From contig WGNR01000001.1 in assembly GCA_016124445.1 (NCBI GenBank), positions 727,958 to 791,957 on the forward strand: 64,000 nt of DNA, in the 5' to 3' direction. This DNA is from a bacterium. GTDB taxonomy: Bacteria > Planctomycetota > Planctomycetia > Pirellulales > Pirellulaceae. The notes beneath the pieces are model-generated. The model searched no databases, was not told the DNA's origin, and saw only the letters and a list, made by a program, of their open reading frames with translations. Made by a program: the position numbers and the translations under genes. Shown here one piece after another: positions 18,158-28,560 of this stretch (position 1 is the stretch's first letter; each line of letters begins with the position of its first letter).

Positions 18158-19903
18158 ATGAGCGAAGCTGCGCCTCCGCCCGACGATGCGTCGGATGACA
18201 TCATTACCACGGTCGATCCGCCGACCAAACTGCTTTCGACTCTGTCCTGGCTCGGGCCTGGACTGATCATTGCCGGTTCGATTGTCGGTTCCGGCGAGCT
18301 GATCGCCACAACCAAAACCGGAGCCGAAGCAGGTTTCGCGCTGCTATGGCTGATTGCGCTGGGCTGCGTGATCAAGGTATTCGTCCAGGTCGAATTCGGC
18401 CGTTACACGATCACTTCCGGCAAAACGGCCCTCGATGGGCTGAATGAGCTGCCAGGTCCAGCGATTCGCTTCCGAGCGTGGGGGCAACCGTATCGCGTGA
18501 ACTGGTTGATGATCTATTGGCTATTAATGACCCTATCCAGCCTGGCTCAACTCGGCGGCATTGTCGGCGGCGTCGGGCAGGCCCTGCAGATTAGTGTTCC
18601 CCTCACCCAGCAAGGCCGCGTCTTTAACGAGTTCGCCAAGGCGCAGGCCGATATCCAGTTTCAGGAAACCATCATCCGTTTAGCAAGCGAACGGGGCGAC
18701 GCCGAGGCCGAAGCTAATGGCCGGAAACGTCTCGAAGAACTGGAAGTGAATCTGAGTTCCGAGTCGCGCAGGTTTCTCGATCTTCGCCGCCAGCTTCGAC
18801 TCGATCAGACTCTGCTGTCGGAAACTTCCGACGAAGATCTGCGAACGGGAATTCAAGACAGTATCAAGCGCACCGAGACCGAGATCGAAGACATCCGGCA
18901 ATCGCTCAGCAGCAACGACGACAAAATCTGGGCCGGCATCATCGCGGTAATCACTGCCGGCCTGCTCTACATGGGGCGTTATCATTTCATCCAGAACTTC
19001 TCGACAATCCTGGTCGCCAGCTTCACGCTCATTACCATCGGCAACCTGATCGTCCTGCAGTTTTCGCCTGAGTGGGCGATCTCAGGCAGCGAAGTCTTGC
19101 AAGGCCTAAGCTTCACCCTGCCCAAGGCCTCGATCGCCGGTACGACGCCATTGATCACAGCCCTGGCAACCTTCGGCATCATCGGCGTCGGCGCGCAGGA
19201 ACTGATTGCCTATCCCTACTGGTGCGTTGAAAAAGGCTATGCCCGCTTCACCGGCAAACGAGACGAAAGCGAAGGCTGGGCCAAGCGTGCGTCAGGCTGG
19301 CTCCGCGTCATGCAGTGGGATGCATGGGGATCGATGCTGGTTTACACCTTCGCCACGATCGCCTTTTATCTGCTGGGAGCGGCAATTCTCGGCCGCACTG
19401 GAATGAACCCGGAGAAGTCGGAACTGATCCGTACCCTCAGCGTGATGTATGAACCGGTCTTCGGCGCGATCGCCCCGACGCTGTTCCTCTTCGGCGCGTT
19501 CGCGGTGCTCTACTCAACGTTCTTTGTCGCCAACGCAGGGCACGCCCGCGTTGATGCCGACGGCGTACGTCTGTTTGGAATCATCGCCCCGTCCGACAAA
19601 GCGTTGCACACCACCGTTACCGTATTCAACATCGCATTCCCGCTGGGCTGCTTCACGGTCTATGTGTTGTTTCCCAATCCGGCCCAGTTGATTCTGCTCA
19701 GCGGTGTCATGCAGGCCATCATGTTGCCAATGCTTTCGGCCGCCGCCCTTTACTATCGCTACTATCGAAGTGATTCGCGATTACGGCCTGGAATGTGGTG
19801 GGATATCGGCCTCTGGAGTTCTTCGCTAGGAATGCTGATCGCCGGTGGGTATTTGTTCTATGCAAAGCTGCCGGAACTCGCCCAGTTGGTTGGGCTGGGC
19901 TAA
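18158..19903 (+). CDS. Atypical Nramp-family membrane transporter with coiled-coil insert
   Basis: The 581-aa protein has about 11 hydrophobic segments and the Nramp signature region GPGLIIAGSIVGSGE (about 32-46). Canonical Nramp transporters have DPGN in the first helix and MPH in the sixth. Here these are replaced by GSGE and by AQELIAYPYW (about 346), so the usual Mn/Fe site is absent and the substrate is unknown. A charged insert of about 110 residues (about 148-257, RKRLEELEVNLSSESRR and similar) forms a likely coiled coil between early transmembrane helices. ATG 18158 was chosen because the upstream frame has only TTG. The gene is monocistronic as far as visible. Confidence 0.8.
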   Translation: MSEAAPPPDDASDDIITTVDPPTKLLSTLSWLGPGLIIAGSIVGSGELIATTKTGAEAGFALLWLIALGCVIKVFVQVEFGRYTITSGKTALDGLNELPGPAIRFRAWGQPYRVNWLMIYWLLMTLSSLAQLGGIVGGVGQALQISVPLTQQGRVFNEFAKAQADIQFQETIIRLASERGDAEAEANGRKRLEELEVNLSSESRRFLDLRRQLRLDQTLLSETSDEDLRTGIQDSIKRTETEIEDIRQSLSSNDDKIWAGIIAVITAGLLYMGRYHFIQNFSTILVASFTLITIGNLIVLQFSPEWAISGSEVLQGLSFTLPKASIAGTTPLITALATFGIIGVGAQELIAYPYWCVEKGYARFTGKRDESEGWAKRASGWLRVMQWDAWGSMLVYTFATIAFYLLGAAILGRTGMNPEKSELIRTLSVMYEPVFGAIAPTLFLFGAFAVLYSTFFVANAGHARVDADGVRLFGIIAPSDKALHTTVTVFNIAFPLGCFTVYVLFPNPAQLILLSGVMQAIMLPMLSAAALYYRYYRSDSRLRPGMWWDIGLWSSSLGMLIAGGYLFYAKLPELAQLVGLG

Positions 19904-20037
19904 AGCCGCATTGCATAACCGTTAAAACCGAACCAAAGCTGCGTGGGAAAGCCGACCGCGGGCCATTAGGTTCCGACGCGATTGCAGCCTGTCACCTAGG
20001 CTTGGGAAGAGCATTTTCCTCCTAAGAAAGCCACGCA

Positions 20038-21201
20038 ATGTCCGACACGGCTGTCCAGTCTGAACCGATTCAAACCGTCGCGTTCGAAGTACCGACCAAG
20101 CTGACCCAGGTAGTACATGTCATTAATGGCGAGCACTTCTCGGGGGCCGAGCGGGTTCAAGACCTGTTGGGCAAGTGCCTGCCGCAGTTTGGCTATGCGG
20201 CTAACTTTGTCTGCGTAAAGCCTGGTAAGTTCGCCGAAGCAATGACGTCGCGCGACTGCCCGATATTTAATCTACCGATGCGGCATCGGTTTGACTTGTG
20301 GCAAGCCAAGAAGCTGGCCGACCTGGTGAAAGAGAATCAGTTCGAGGTCATCCACGCCCACACGCCGCGTACCGCGATGCTGGGCATGGGAGCCGCTTAC
20401 TTGACCGGCGTGCCGCTGGTGTACCACGTTCACAGCCCCACGTCACGTGACTCGACTCGCAAGTGGCAAAACTGGATGAACCAACGCATCGAACAGATGG
20501 CCATCTCTCGCGCCGTTCGGTTGATCTGCGTTTCGCATAGCCTGGCCGGTCACGTGCGAACGCTGGGGATGCCGGAAAGCAAAATCAGCGTGGTCCACAA
20601 CGGCGTGCCTCAAGTCGGTGAAGTCAAGCCGCGCGATCTTCCGACCGGGAACTGGACCTTGGGGACGGTCGCTCTGTTTCGACCTCGCAAAGGGTTGGAA
20701 GTCTTGCTCGATGCGATGGCCCTACTCCGCAGCCGAGGCCACTTGGTTCGTTTGCGTGCCGTCGGTCCCTTCGAGACCCCAGAGTACGAAGCAGGCATCC
20801 AAGCCCAGGTTCGCCGGCTGGAACTTGAGAATGCGATCGATTGGGTCGGCTTCACCCAGGACGTGAATGCTCAATTCGCCCAGATGGATCTGTTCGTCTT
20901 GCCGAGCTTGTTTGGCGAAGGGCTGCCGATGGTGGTTCTGGAATCGATGGCCGCCGGAACGCCGGTCGTTGCCACCGATGTGGAAGGGGTGACCGAAGCG
21001 ATCGTCAACGGCCAAAGCGGTATCATCGCCAAGCCTGGCGATGCTGAGAACCTGGCCCAGCGGATCGAGGCCGTGCTGACCGCCCAGGAAGATTGGCAGG
21101 CAATTCGCGACCAGGCGATGCTGCGACATGCCCAATCGTTCTCGGACGTTTCCATGGCCCGTGGTGTCGCAGGCGTCTACGAGGAGATCTTGTCAAAATA
21201 G
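20038..21201 (+). CDS. GT4-family glycosyltransferase
   Basis: The 387-aa protein has the two-lobed GT-B arrangement. The N-terminal half begins VVHVINGEHFSGAERV and contains VIHAHTPRTAMLG. The C-terminal half contains GTVALFRPRKGLEVLLDAM and the EX7E motif in GEGLPMVVLESMAAG. This is the retaining GT4 family that transfers a sugar from a nucleotide donor to lipids or polysaccharides at the cytoplasmic membrane face. Donor and acceptor cannot be predicted. No other glycosyltransferase or polysaccharide gene lies next to it, so it is probably a stand-alone envelope enzyme. Confidence 0.85.
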   Translation: MSDTAVQSEPIQTVAFEVPTKLTQVVHVINGEHFSGAERVQDLLGKCLPQFGYAANFVCVKPGKFAEAMTSRDCPIFNLPMRHRFDLWQAKKLADLVKENQFEVIHAHTPRTAMLGMGAAYLTGVPLVYHVHSPTSRDSTRKWQNWMNQRIEQMAISRAVRLICVSHSLAGHVRTLGMPESKISVVHNGVPQVGEVKPRDLPTGNWTLGTVALFRPRKGLEVLLDAMALLRSRGHLVRLRAVGPFETPEYEAGIQAQVRRLELENAIDWVGFTQDVNAQFAQMDLFVLPSLFGEGLPMVVLESMAAGTPVVATDVEGVTEAIVNGQSGIIAKPGDAENLAQRIEAVLTAQEDWQAIRDQAMLRHAQSFSDVSMARGVAGVYEEILSK

Positions 21202-21359
21202 CTCGAAAAACTTCGTCTCCTGACACCAATTGACCAACCGTGTCACGCTAGCCAGCCAGACTTCGGAAGCCATTCCACCGTTTCAGGTTACTTCTCATTC
21301 CAGGCGATGAGATGTATCCTACCCGGTGCACGAATACCAGCTTCCCTATGGACGGCACG

Positions 21360-24152
21360 ATGGCGATTTCTCGCAAATTTCTCTCCTGGGATCGACCGAT
21401 CCTGCATTCCGCGGCCGACTGGCTGATCGCGAGCGGGACCGCTTCGCCTGAAGACCTTCCGTTGGTTGATCTTTCGCATCTGCTGGTCGTCGTTCCTGGT
21501 GGTTTGGCCGGTCGGCGGCTGGTCGAGCTCTTGATTCAAAAGGTCGAGTCGTCCGGTCGTTCGCTGATCCCGCCCAGTGTGATCACGGTCGGCTTGCTGC
21601 CAGAGCATCTCTACGAGGCTCGGCTTCCTTTCGCTTCGGAATTGACGCAGCAGTTCGCCTGGGGAGAAACCTTGCGAAGTTTTTCCACCGAGCAAATCAA
21701 ACCACTGATCCCATTCCCGCCCGATTCCAGCGATCTGGGAACCTGGCGTGATTACGGCGATGCCGTTCGTCGCGTCTATCGCGAATTGGTTTCCGACGGG
21801 CTCGACTTCACCGACGTGGCCGACAAGGCCAACGCCCTGGAAGACTTCACCGAGAAGCCACGCTGGGCCGTTCTGGCCAAGCTGCAAGCTGCCTATTTGA
21901 AGCGATTGGATGCGTTCGAAATCTGGGACAAGCAGTCAGCTCGGCTGTATGCCGTGAAGCACAAACAGTGCCGGTGCGACGCCCACATTGTCTTGCTGGC
22001 GACGGTCGACCTGAATCGTGTCACCCGACAAATGCTCGATGACGTTGCCAGCGGCGGGGACAAGGTGACCGCACTGGTTGGGGCCCCGGAAGCCTGGAAA
22101 GATCATTTCGACGAGCATGGCTGTATTTCGGCCGATGCCTGGGCTGACGTGGCGATCGAGATCGATGATCAATCGGTTGCCCTCGTCGATGGGGCAACCG
22201 ACGAGGCGGATCAGGCCGCAGGCGTGATTGCTGACGTGGCCGACCAATTCAGCGTAAAGGAGATTATCGTCGGACTGCCCGATGAATCGCTCCTGGGGGA
22301 ACTGCAGCGAATCTTTCAGTTGCATGGCCTTCGCTGCCGCTTTGGTCCTGGCAGCCCGGTCGTCGCCACGCTCCCATTTCGACTGCTGGAAACGATCGTC
22401 GAGCTGGCCCAAACCCGGAAGTACCATGCCTTGGCCGCGGCCGTACGGCATCCGGATCTATTTGAGAGACTTGCGTTTGCCGTGCCTGGGCTCGAGGATC
22501 TCGATAAATGGTTCAACAAGCGTCTGCCCAACGAGGTCGATCGTTCGCTGAACGATGAAGCCCTTAAAGCCGCGATAGAAAACCTCGACCAACTTACGGC
22601 ACCTTTCACCAACCAGAAGTTTTCTTTGACCGGTTGGGCCGATCAGGTACGCGATCTTTTGCTGGCCGTCTATGGCGAGCGAATGATCGATCTTGATTCG
22701 GCCGAAAGCCTGTCACTGGCTCGCCCGCTGCAAGCGATCAATGATACGATGCTCCAGTGGAGCGAGATTCCGGAGTCGCTCTCGCAGCCTCTCAATGCCT
22801 CGGAAATGCTGCGTGTCCTTAAGAATCAACTGTCGAGTGTCATGATCCCGGCCGAGCACGACCCCGAAGCAATCGAAACGCTCGGTTGGCTCGAACTTCC
22901 CTTGATGGACGCGCCGGTCTGCATTGTGACTAGCTTCAACGACGGCTTGATTCCCAGTTCCAACACAGCCGACTTGTTTCTTCCCAACACCTTACGAAAA
23001 CTTCTTGGGCTGGAGGACGATTCACTACGTTATGCTCGTGATGCCTACCAGGTTCAAGTCATCCAGCATACCCGCAAGAAAGTGGCCTGGATCGTTCCAA
23101 AGCGAGGCGCCGATGGAGATCCATTGGCCCCGAGCCGACTGCTGTTCACCGGCGATACGAAAACCTTGCCACATCGTGTCGAGCGTATGTTCGGTACGCC
23201 GGAGGTGCCGCACAACCAGGCCAAAGAGGCGACGGCCGACCGGTGCGACCATCGACAGCAGATCGCCATCCCACAGCCTGGCAACCTCACACCGCCCGAA
23301 CTTCCAGGCTGGGATCAATTCTCGGCGACGGCAATCAACTTGTATCTGAAGTGTCCCTACCGCTTCTTTCTGCGGTATGTCTTGAAGCTGCATGGTGACA
23401 ACGACCGGGCAACCGAACTGGATGGAGGCGCGTTTGGTAATCTGGCGCACGATACGCTTCAGGCCTTTGGCAAGTCCGACGTGAAGAACTCGGACGACGA
23501 ACAGGTTATCTTCCAATTCCTGTCGGACAAGCTCAGCGAACTGGCTCAGTCGAGCTATGGCAAGCAGCCGTTAGCGACGATCAAGCTGCAGATCGAGCAA
23601 CTTCGCCTTCGTCTCAGGGCGTTTGCAGCCAGCCAGGCCCATCATCGACAAGAAGGTTGGCTAATCCACTCGTGCGAGACCGACATTCCTGTCGGCAAGT
23701 GCCTGCTGAATGTTGACGGTAAAGAGGTTTCACTCGTAGGTCGGATCGACCGCATCGATCACAATCCAGAAACCGGTGACTGGGCTGTCTGGGATTACAA
23801 AACCGGCGATAGCGTTGGCAATCCGGAACTAGAACATCAAAAAGGCCCTCAGGGCGATAAAACGTGGAAGAACGTTCAATTGCCTTTCTACCGCCACCTG
23901 GTGAAAGGGGTCGGCGTGAAAGGCGAAATCTCACTCGGCTATATCACACTGGCCAAGCAGGGCGAAGATGTTCGCTTCCGCGTGGCCAAGTGGAAAGAGG
24001 CCGACCTCGATCAGGCCGATGCCACGATCATTGGCGCGATTCGTGATATCCGTGCCGGGAAGTTCTTTCCGCCTGGGGAAGTTTCGTACGTCGACGAGTT
24101 CTCGCGTATCTGCCAAGACTCCGTCCTCGGAAGATGGGAGCCTGCCCAATGA
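21360..24152 (+). CDS. addB: AddB-like subunit of a helicase-nuclease
   Basis: The 930-aa product is related to AddB/RexB. A degenerate helicase-like N-terminal region starts SWDRPILHSAADWLI. The C-terminal RecB-type nuclease shows YLKCPYRFFLRYVL, the helix GGAFGNLAHDTLQAFG and the catalytic strand GRIDRIDHNPETGDWAVWDY followed by KTGD. It should process DNA ends with AddA for recombination. AddB normally holds an Fe-S cluster with four Cys; here only the CPYR Cys and one late Cys (SRICQDS) are seen, so the cluster is probably absent. Starts at 21312 and 21348 are also possible. Its TGA overlaps the addA ATG. Confidence 0.8.
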   Translation: MAISRKFLSWDRPILHSAADWLIASGTASPEDLPLVDLSHLLVVVPGGLAGRRLVELLIQKVESSGRSLIPPSVITVGLLPEHLYEARLPFASELTQQFAWGETLRSFSTEQIKPLIPFPPDSSDLGTWRDYGDAVRRVYRELVSDGLDFTDVADKANALEDFTEKPRWAVLAKLQAAYLKRLDAFEIWDKQSARLYAVKHKQCRCDAHIVLLATVDLNRVTRQMLDDVASGGDKVTALVGAPEAWKDHFDEHGCISADAWADVAIEIDDQSVALVDGATDEADQAAGVIADVADQFSVKEIIVGLPDESLLGELQRIFQLHGLRCRFGPGSPVVATLPFRLLETIVELAQTRKYHALAAAVRHPDLFERLAFAVPGLEDLDKWFNKRLPNEVDRSLNDEALKAAIENLDQLTAPFTNQKFSLTGWADQVRDLLLAVYGERMIDLDSAESLSLARPLQAINDTMLQWSEIPESLSQPLNASEMLRVLKNQLSSVMIPAEHDPEAIETLGWLELPLMDAPVCIVTSFNDGLIPSSNTADLFLPNTLRKLLGLEDDSLRYARDAYQVQVIQHTRKKVAWIVPKRGADGDPLAPSRLLFTGDTKTLPHRVERMFGTPEVPHNQAKEATADRCDHRQQIAIPQPGNLTPPELPGWDQFSATAINLYLKCPYRFFLRYVLKLHGDNDRATELDGGAFGNLAHDTLQAFGKSDVKNSDDEQVIFQFLSDKLSELAQSSYGKQPLATIKLQIEQLRLRLRAFAASQAHHRQEGWLIHSCETDIPVGKCLLNVDGKEVSLVGRIDRIDHNPETGDWAVWDYKTGDSVGNPELEHQKGPQGDKTWKNVQLPFYRHLVKGVGVKGEISLGYITLAKQGEDVRFRVAKWKEADLDQADATIIGAIRDIRAGKFFPPGEVSYVDEFSRICQDSVLGRWEPAQ

Positions 24153-27100
24153 GTTCTCCATCAACCAGCTTTCCCAACACGCTCATCCGGGCGTCGGCTG
24201 GCAGCGGCAAGACCTATCGGCTTTCGAGCCGCTATCTCGGCATCGTTGCCCACACCGGCCGCCCCGACGAAATCCTGGCGACCACGTTTACCCGCAAAGC
24301 AGCCGGCGAAATCTTGGACCGCATCATGATGCGGCTCGCCCTGGCGGCTGGCAATTCTAAGAAACTCGACGAGCTCAACGATTCGCTCGAAGGGCCTTCG
24401 CTCTCCCAAGACGACTGCCTACGGGCCTTAAGACAGATACCGCAGCAACTACATCGGCTGCAGGTCAAAACACTCGACAGCCACTTCATTCGCCTGGCTC
24501 AATGCTTCAGTTTCGAGCTCGGTATGCCACCGGACTGGAGCATCATCGATGACGTCGACGACCAGCGACTGCGGATGGATGCCGTCAATCGCGTGCTGGC
24601 GCATCCTGAAACGAACGAAGTTATTCAGCTATTGCACCTGCTAAGCAAAGGGAGCTCCGAGCGCAGCGTTTCAAAGCTCGTCATGAGCCTGGTCAACGAT
24701 CTGTACGTGATCTTCCTTGAATCGGATGAAACATCGTGGCAAGTCCTGCATGCCGCCGCGGCCCCAAAAGAGAACGAAGTCGAAGCGAGTATTCTGTTTC
24801 TTGAAAGCTTCGACGAAAAACCATTTCAGAAAACCATTGGCGAAGATCTCGCGCGTTTTCGCGGCGGTGACTGGAAGAAATTCCTGGATACAGGCATCGC
24901 CTCCAAAGTCGCTGCCGACGAGGAAAAATTCTCGCGCAAGATCATTCCCGACGAGTTGGTTCGTGCTTACCAGGTCCTGATTCGCCATGTCCAAAGTATT
25001 TTGATTGGCCGGACCGTCGATCAAAACCGCGGTGCCTACCAACTGCTTCAGCAGTTCCATGGGCACTACGAGCAGCTTAAGTGGCAGCAGCGTGGCTATC
25101 GCTTCGAGGACGTCACCCGGCGGCTGAGTGACTCGTTGAAGGCGAATTCCGAAATTCAAAATCTGTTTCGCCTGGATCGGAAAATCGAACATTTGCTGCT
25201 CGACGAGTTCCAAGACACTTCGCCGATCCAATGGAATGTCATTCGTCCGGTCGCCGAAAAGATCTCGCAGCAGCCCAAGCAGCGTTCTCTGCTTTGCGTT
25301 GGAGACATGAAACAGGCCATCTACGCCTGGCGCGGGGGTGTCGCCGAAATCTTCGACGCCGTTCAGAAAGCGCTGCCTGGCATCCATCCGGAAGACATGG
25401 ATCGCAGTTACCGCAGTTCGCCGGTCATCATGGAGACCGTCAACAAGATATTCGACAATCTGAAGAGCTTTCCAGCCGCAGGCAAGCTGCAAAATGGAAT
25501 CGACCACTGGCTACAGTTTTTCCACCCGCACGAAACGGCCCGGAAGGAGTTGCCTGGGCATGTCACGCTGGAAACGGCACCGCTTGATGTCGAAGGCAAA
25601 CCATCCGATGATGAGGTCCTTCGCTTGACGGCCGATCGCGTGGCCGACCTTCATCGCCAGGCACCTCATGTTTCGATCGGTGTCCTGGTTCGCCGCAATA
25701 CCACCGTTGCCGAGATGATTTACCTGTTACGTCATCGCGGCGTGATGGCCAGTGAAGAAGGGGGAAACCCACTTACCGATTCGGCTGCGGTTCAATTGAT
25801 GCTGTCGCTGCTGGAGTGGCTGGACCACCCAGGCAACACGGCGGCCCGGTTCCATATCGCCAACTCTCCCCTGGCGGCAATGCTTGGCAAGGAAGAACGC
25901 ACACCAGCCCAGTGGGAATCGCTGGCCAATCAGCTTCGCCGAGAACTGCTGGTCGATGGCTACGGCCCTGCCCTCTCTCGCTGGGCTGGCCTTCTAATCC
26001 CAAGTTGCACGCCCAGGGAACAACGCCGACTGGAACAGCTTCAGCGACTGGCATTCAGCTTTCAATCGAAGGCGACGCTCCGTTCGAGCGATTTCGTGAA
26101 CTTCATCGAAACGCAGCGTGTGGGTGATTCATCGAGTGCAGCCGTACGCGTCATGAACATCCACCAGTCGAAAGGGCTGGAGTTCGATGCCGTATTTCTT
26201 CCGGAACTCGATGCAAAGATCGCCGGTCAGCCCGATAGTTTCGTCATCCAGCGCGAAGATCATATCGGCCCGATCCAAGGGGTTACGCACCATGTCTCGC
26301 AGTCGCTGCAAAACTTGTTGCCGCAAAACGTGCAGCAGATGTTTCTCGATACGCAGCAAAAGAATGTTGTCGAATCGCTGTGCGTGTTCTATGTCGCGTT
26401 GACCCGGGCCGTGCATGCTTTGCACATGATTATCAAGCCCCGTCCGCGTCCCAAATCAGGTGGCGACGGCCCCGATAAATCATTCGCTGGAATCGCACTC
26501 AACGGGCTAACCAACGATCCATACCCCATCGAGCAGCAATTGCTGTACGAAAGTGGCAATCCGAAGTGGTTTGAATCGATCGAGCAAGAGGCCGGGGGCC
26601 AAGATCAAGCCGCCACGGCAGTGCGACGCTTGCCGATTAAGCTCAGGCCAGCGGCCGAACCATCGCTAGCCGATTTCGTTTCGCCGTCATCACTGGAAGG
26701 CGGGCGACTGCGGAGGGTCAAAGATCTGCTGAAGGCCGAAGCAACCACGGCCGGGATGCACTATGGCTCGGCCATGCATCACTGGCTGGAATCGGTTACC
26801 TGGCTCGACTCATTTATGCCGGACAAGCAGCAGATGATCGAATCGGCTCATGCCTTGTACGGAGAATTCAACTACGCCCAAGCCTTCGATCAATTTCATG
26901 CCCTACTGGAAACCGACGAGGCGGCCGTGCTACTGGATCGCGAAGGCTACCTGACCAACAGCTGGTGGGCAAAGTCCTCTCCCGGTGATTCGGTATCCGT
27001 ACATTGCGAGTTTCCCTTCGCGATTACCCGGAAAGATTCGATCCTGCGGGGCTACATCGACCGGCTTATCCTGATAAAACAAAAGGGCAAACTGGTTGCG

Positions 27101-27304
27101 GTCGATGTCGTCGATTTCAAGACCGACTCATTCGAGGATGAAGCCGCACTGAATGAGAAGATTCGCCACTACCAGCCTCAGATCGATTCGTACCGCCGCG
27201 CCGTTTCGCAAATTTTCAAACTCCCCTGCTCTGCCGTTCGCGGCAGCCTGTTTTTCATCCATGGACCGAAGATCGTCTCGTGGCTGGAGGAGCCCCACGC
27301 ATGA
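24149..27304 (+). CDS. addA: AddA-like UvrD helicase / RecB-family nuclease
   Basis: The 1,051-aa protein is a superfamily 1A helicase. The Walker A motif is ASAGSGKTYRLS (about 13-24), motif II is LLLDEFQDTSPIQW, motif III is CVGDMKQAIYAWRGG and motif VI is FYVALTRAVHAL. A C-terminal nuclease follows with LRGYIDRLIL and the active-site strand VVDFKTD. It is the ATP-driven subunit that unwinds and resects double-strand breaks. The ATG overlaps the addB stop (ATGA), and its own TGA overlaps the next ATG, so translation is coupled through the operon. No RecC or Chi-recognition partner is seen beyond AddB. Confidence 0.88.
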   Translation: MSSPSTSFPNTLIRASAGSGKTYRLSSRYLGIVAHTGRPDEILATTFTRKAAGEILDRIMMRLALAAGNSKKLDELNDSLEGPSLSQDDCLRALRQIPQQLHRLQVKTLDSHFIRLAQCFSFELGMPPDWSIIDDVDDQRLRMDAVNRVLAHPETNEVIQLLHLLSKGSSERSVSKLVMSLVNDLYVIFLESDETSWQVLHAAAAPKENEVEASILFLESFDEKPFQKTIGEDLARFRGGDWKKFLDTGIASKVAADEEKFSRKIIPDELVRAYQVLIRHVQSILIGRTVDQNRGAYQLLQQFHGHYEQLKWQQRGYRFEDVTRRLSDSLKANSEIQNLFRLDRKIEHLLLDEFQDTSPIQWNVIRPVAEKISQQPKQRSLLCVGDMKQAIYAWRGGVAEIFDAVQKALPGIHPEDMDRSYRSSPVIMETVNKIFDNLKSFPAAGKLQNGIDHWLQFFHPHETARKELPGHVTLETAPLDVEGKPSDDEVLRLTADRVADLHRQAPHVSIGVLVRRNTTVAEMIYLLRHRGVMASEEGGNPLTDSAAVQLMLSLLEWLDHPGNTAARFHIANSPLAAMLGKEERTPAQWESLANQLRRELLVDGYGPALSRWAGLLIPSCTPREQRRLEQLQRLAFSFQSKATLRSSDFVNFIETQRVGDSSSAAVRVMNIHQSKGLEFDAVFLPELDAKIAGQPDSFVIQREDHIGPIQGVTHHVSQSLQNLLPQNVQQMFLDTQQKNVVESLCVFYVALTRAVHALHMIIKPRPRPKSGGDGPDKSFAGIALNGLTNDPYPIEQQLLYESGNPKWFESIEQEAGGQDQAATAVRRLPIKLRPAAEPSLADFVSPSSLEGGRLRRVKDLLKAEATTAGMHYGSAMHHWLESVTWLDSFMPDKQQMIESAHALYGEFNYAQAFDQFHALLETDEAAVLLDREGYLTNSWWAKSSPGDSVSVHCEFPFAITRKDSILRGYIDRLILIKQKGKLVAVDVVDFKTDSFEDEAALNEKIRHYQPQIDSYRRAVSQIFKLPCSAVRGSLFFIHGPKIVSWLEEPHA

Positions 27305-28560
27305 CCAAATTTATTCACACGGCCGACCTTCATATCGACAGCCCTCTGAAAGGCTTGGCAGTCCATGACGAAATGATGATGCAAAGCGTGCAGCGGGCAA
27401 CGCGGACGGCGCTGGAGCGAATCGTCGAATTGGCAATCGAGCAGCAGGTTGCGTTCATCGTCATCGCAGGCGATCTGTTCGATGGCGACTGGAAAGACAT
27501 GCACTCGGGCCAATGGGCCGCTGGTCAATTCCGCCGCTTGGCCGACCAGAACATCGGCGTCTATTACATTCGGGGCAATCACGACGCCGTCAGCCAAATT
27601 CAACGCAAGATCCGCTGGCCTGACAATGTCGTTGAGCTTCCCCACAATAAGCCTGCCACGATCACGCTCGACGACATTGGCGTCGCCATCCATGGCCAAG
27701 GCTTTGCTGATCGCGAAGTTACCGAAGACCTGGCAGCCAGGTATCCTCAGCGGGTCGACGGCATGTTTAACATTGGCATGCTGCACACCAGTTTGACTGG
27801 CAGCGATCAGCACGATACCTACGCCCCCACCACGATCGACACTTTAAAGGGACGTGGTTACGACTACTGGGCGCTGGGGCATATACATCTTCGGGGCGCC
27901 AAACCGCTCTCGCTGCACCCTTACATCAGCTATAGCGGGAATCCTCAAGGACGACACATCCGCGAGGCAGGTGCCAAAGGTTGTTTGATTGGCGAAATCG
28001 AAGGAGACACGTTGAAAGAGGTCACCTTCCATCCCACCGACTCCCTTCGCTGGCAGGAACTAGTGATTGATGTTTCCGAGCAGCGTTCGCTCGACGGCGT
28101 GATTGCCCAGGCCGCCTCGGCGATCGAAGCTGGCCACCAGCAGCACGAAGGACTCAGCTCGGCTTTTCGCTTGACGATCCAAGGAGCCACCTCGGTCCAT
28201 GACGAACTCTCGGATCTGATCCGCCGCGGCGAGATCCTACAGGAACTGCATAACGCGGCCGAGTCAATCGACGACGAAATCTGGCTCGAAAAGATCCGCA
28301 TCGGAACGGAGTCACCCGTCACGGCCAACCCACAAGCGGCCCACGACCTATGGGGAGCGATTGCCGGTCAGTTCGACCAGGTTCATACCAATCCCGAGGG
28401 GATCCAGGCGTTCGAGGAACTGGTCAAACCGCTGCTCGATAAGATTGGTGCTGAGCGAATTTCGCTGAGTGACGACGGATCGCTCGACCAACGCTTGACC
28501 GAGTGGACGCAGGCCGCCCGACAACTTCTCCGCAGCCGTCTGGGAGGTCCCAACGCATGA
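27301..28560 (+). CDS. SbcD/YhaO-like DNA repair phosphoesterase
   Basis: The 419-aa protein has the metallophosphoesterase motifs in order: HTADLHIDSP (about 5), IAGDLFDG (about 58), RGNHDA (about 90), LHTSLTG (about 160) and ALGHIHLRG (about 190). The order and metal ligands match the Mre11/SbcD family. The best fit by size and partner is YhaO, which pairs with YhaN in Bacillus. It should cleave DNA ends or hairpins with the ATPase encoded next. The genes overlap by ATGA on both sides. The C-terminal 200 residues form a partner-binding region without clear motifs. Confidence 0.85.
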   Translation: MTKFIHTADLHIDSPLKGLAVHDEMMMQSVQRATRTALERIVELAIEQQVAFIVIAGDLFDGDWKDMHSGQWAAGQFRRLADQNIGVYYIRGNHDAVSQIQRKIRWPDNVVELPHNKPATITLDDIGVAIHGQGFADREVTEDLAARYPQRVDGMFNIGMLHTSLTGSDQHDTYAPTTIDTLKGRGYDYWALGHIHLRGAKPLSLHPYISYSGNPQGRHIREAGAKGCLIGEIEGDTLKEVTFHPTDSLRWQELVIDVSEQRSLDGVIAQAASAIEAGHQQHEGLSSAFRLTIQGATSVHDELSDLIRRGEILQELHNAAESIDDEIWLEKIRIGTESPVTANPQAAHDLWGAIAGQFDQVHTNPEGIQAFEELVKPLLDKIGAERISLSDDGSLDQRLTEWTQAARQLLRSRLGGPNA

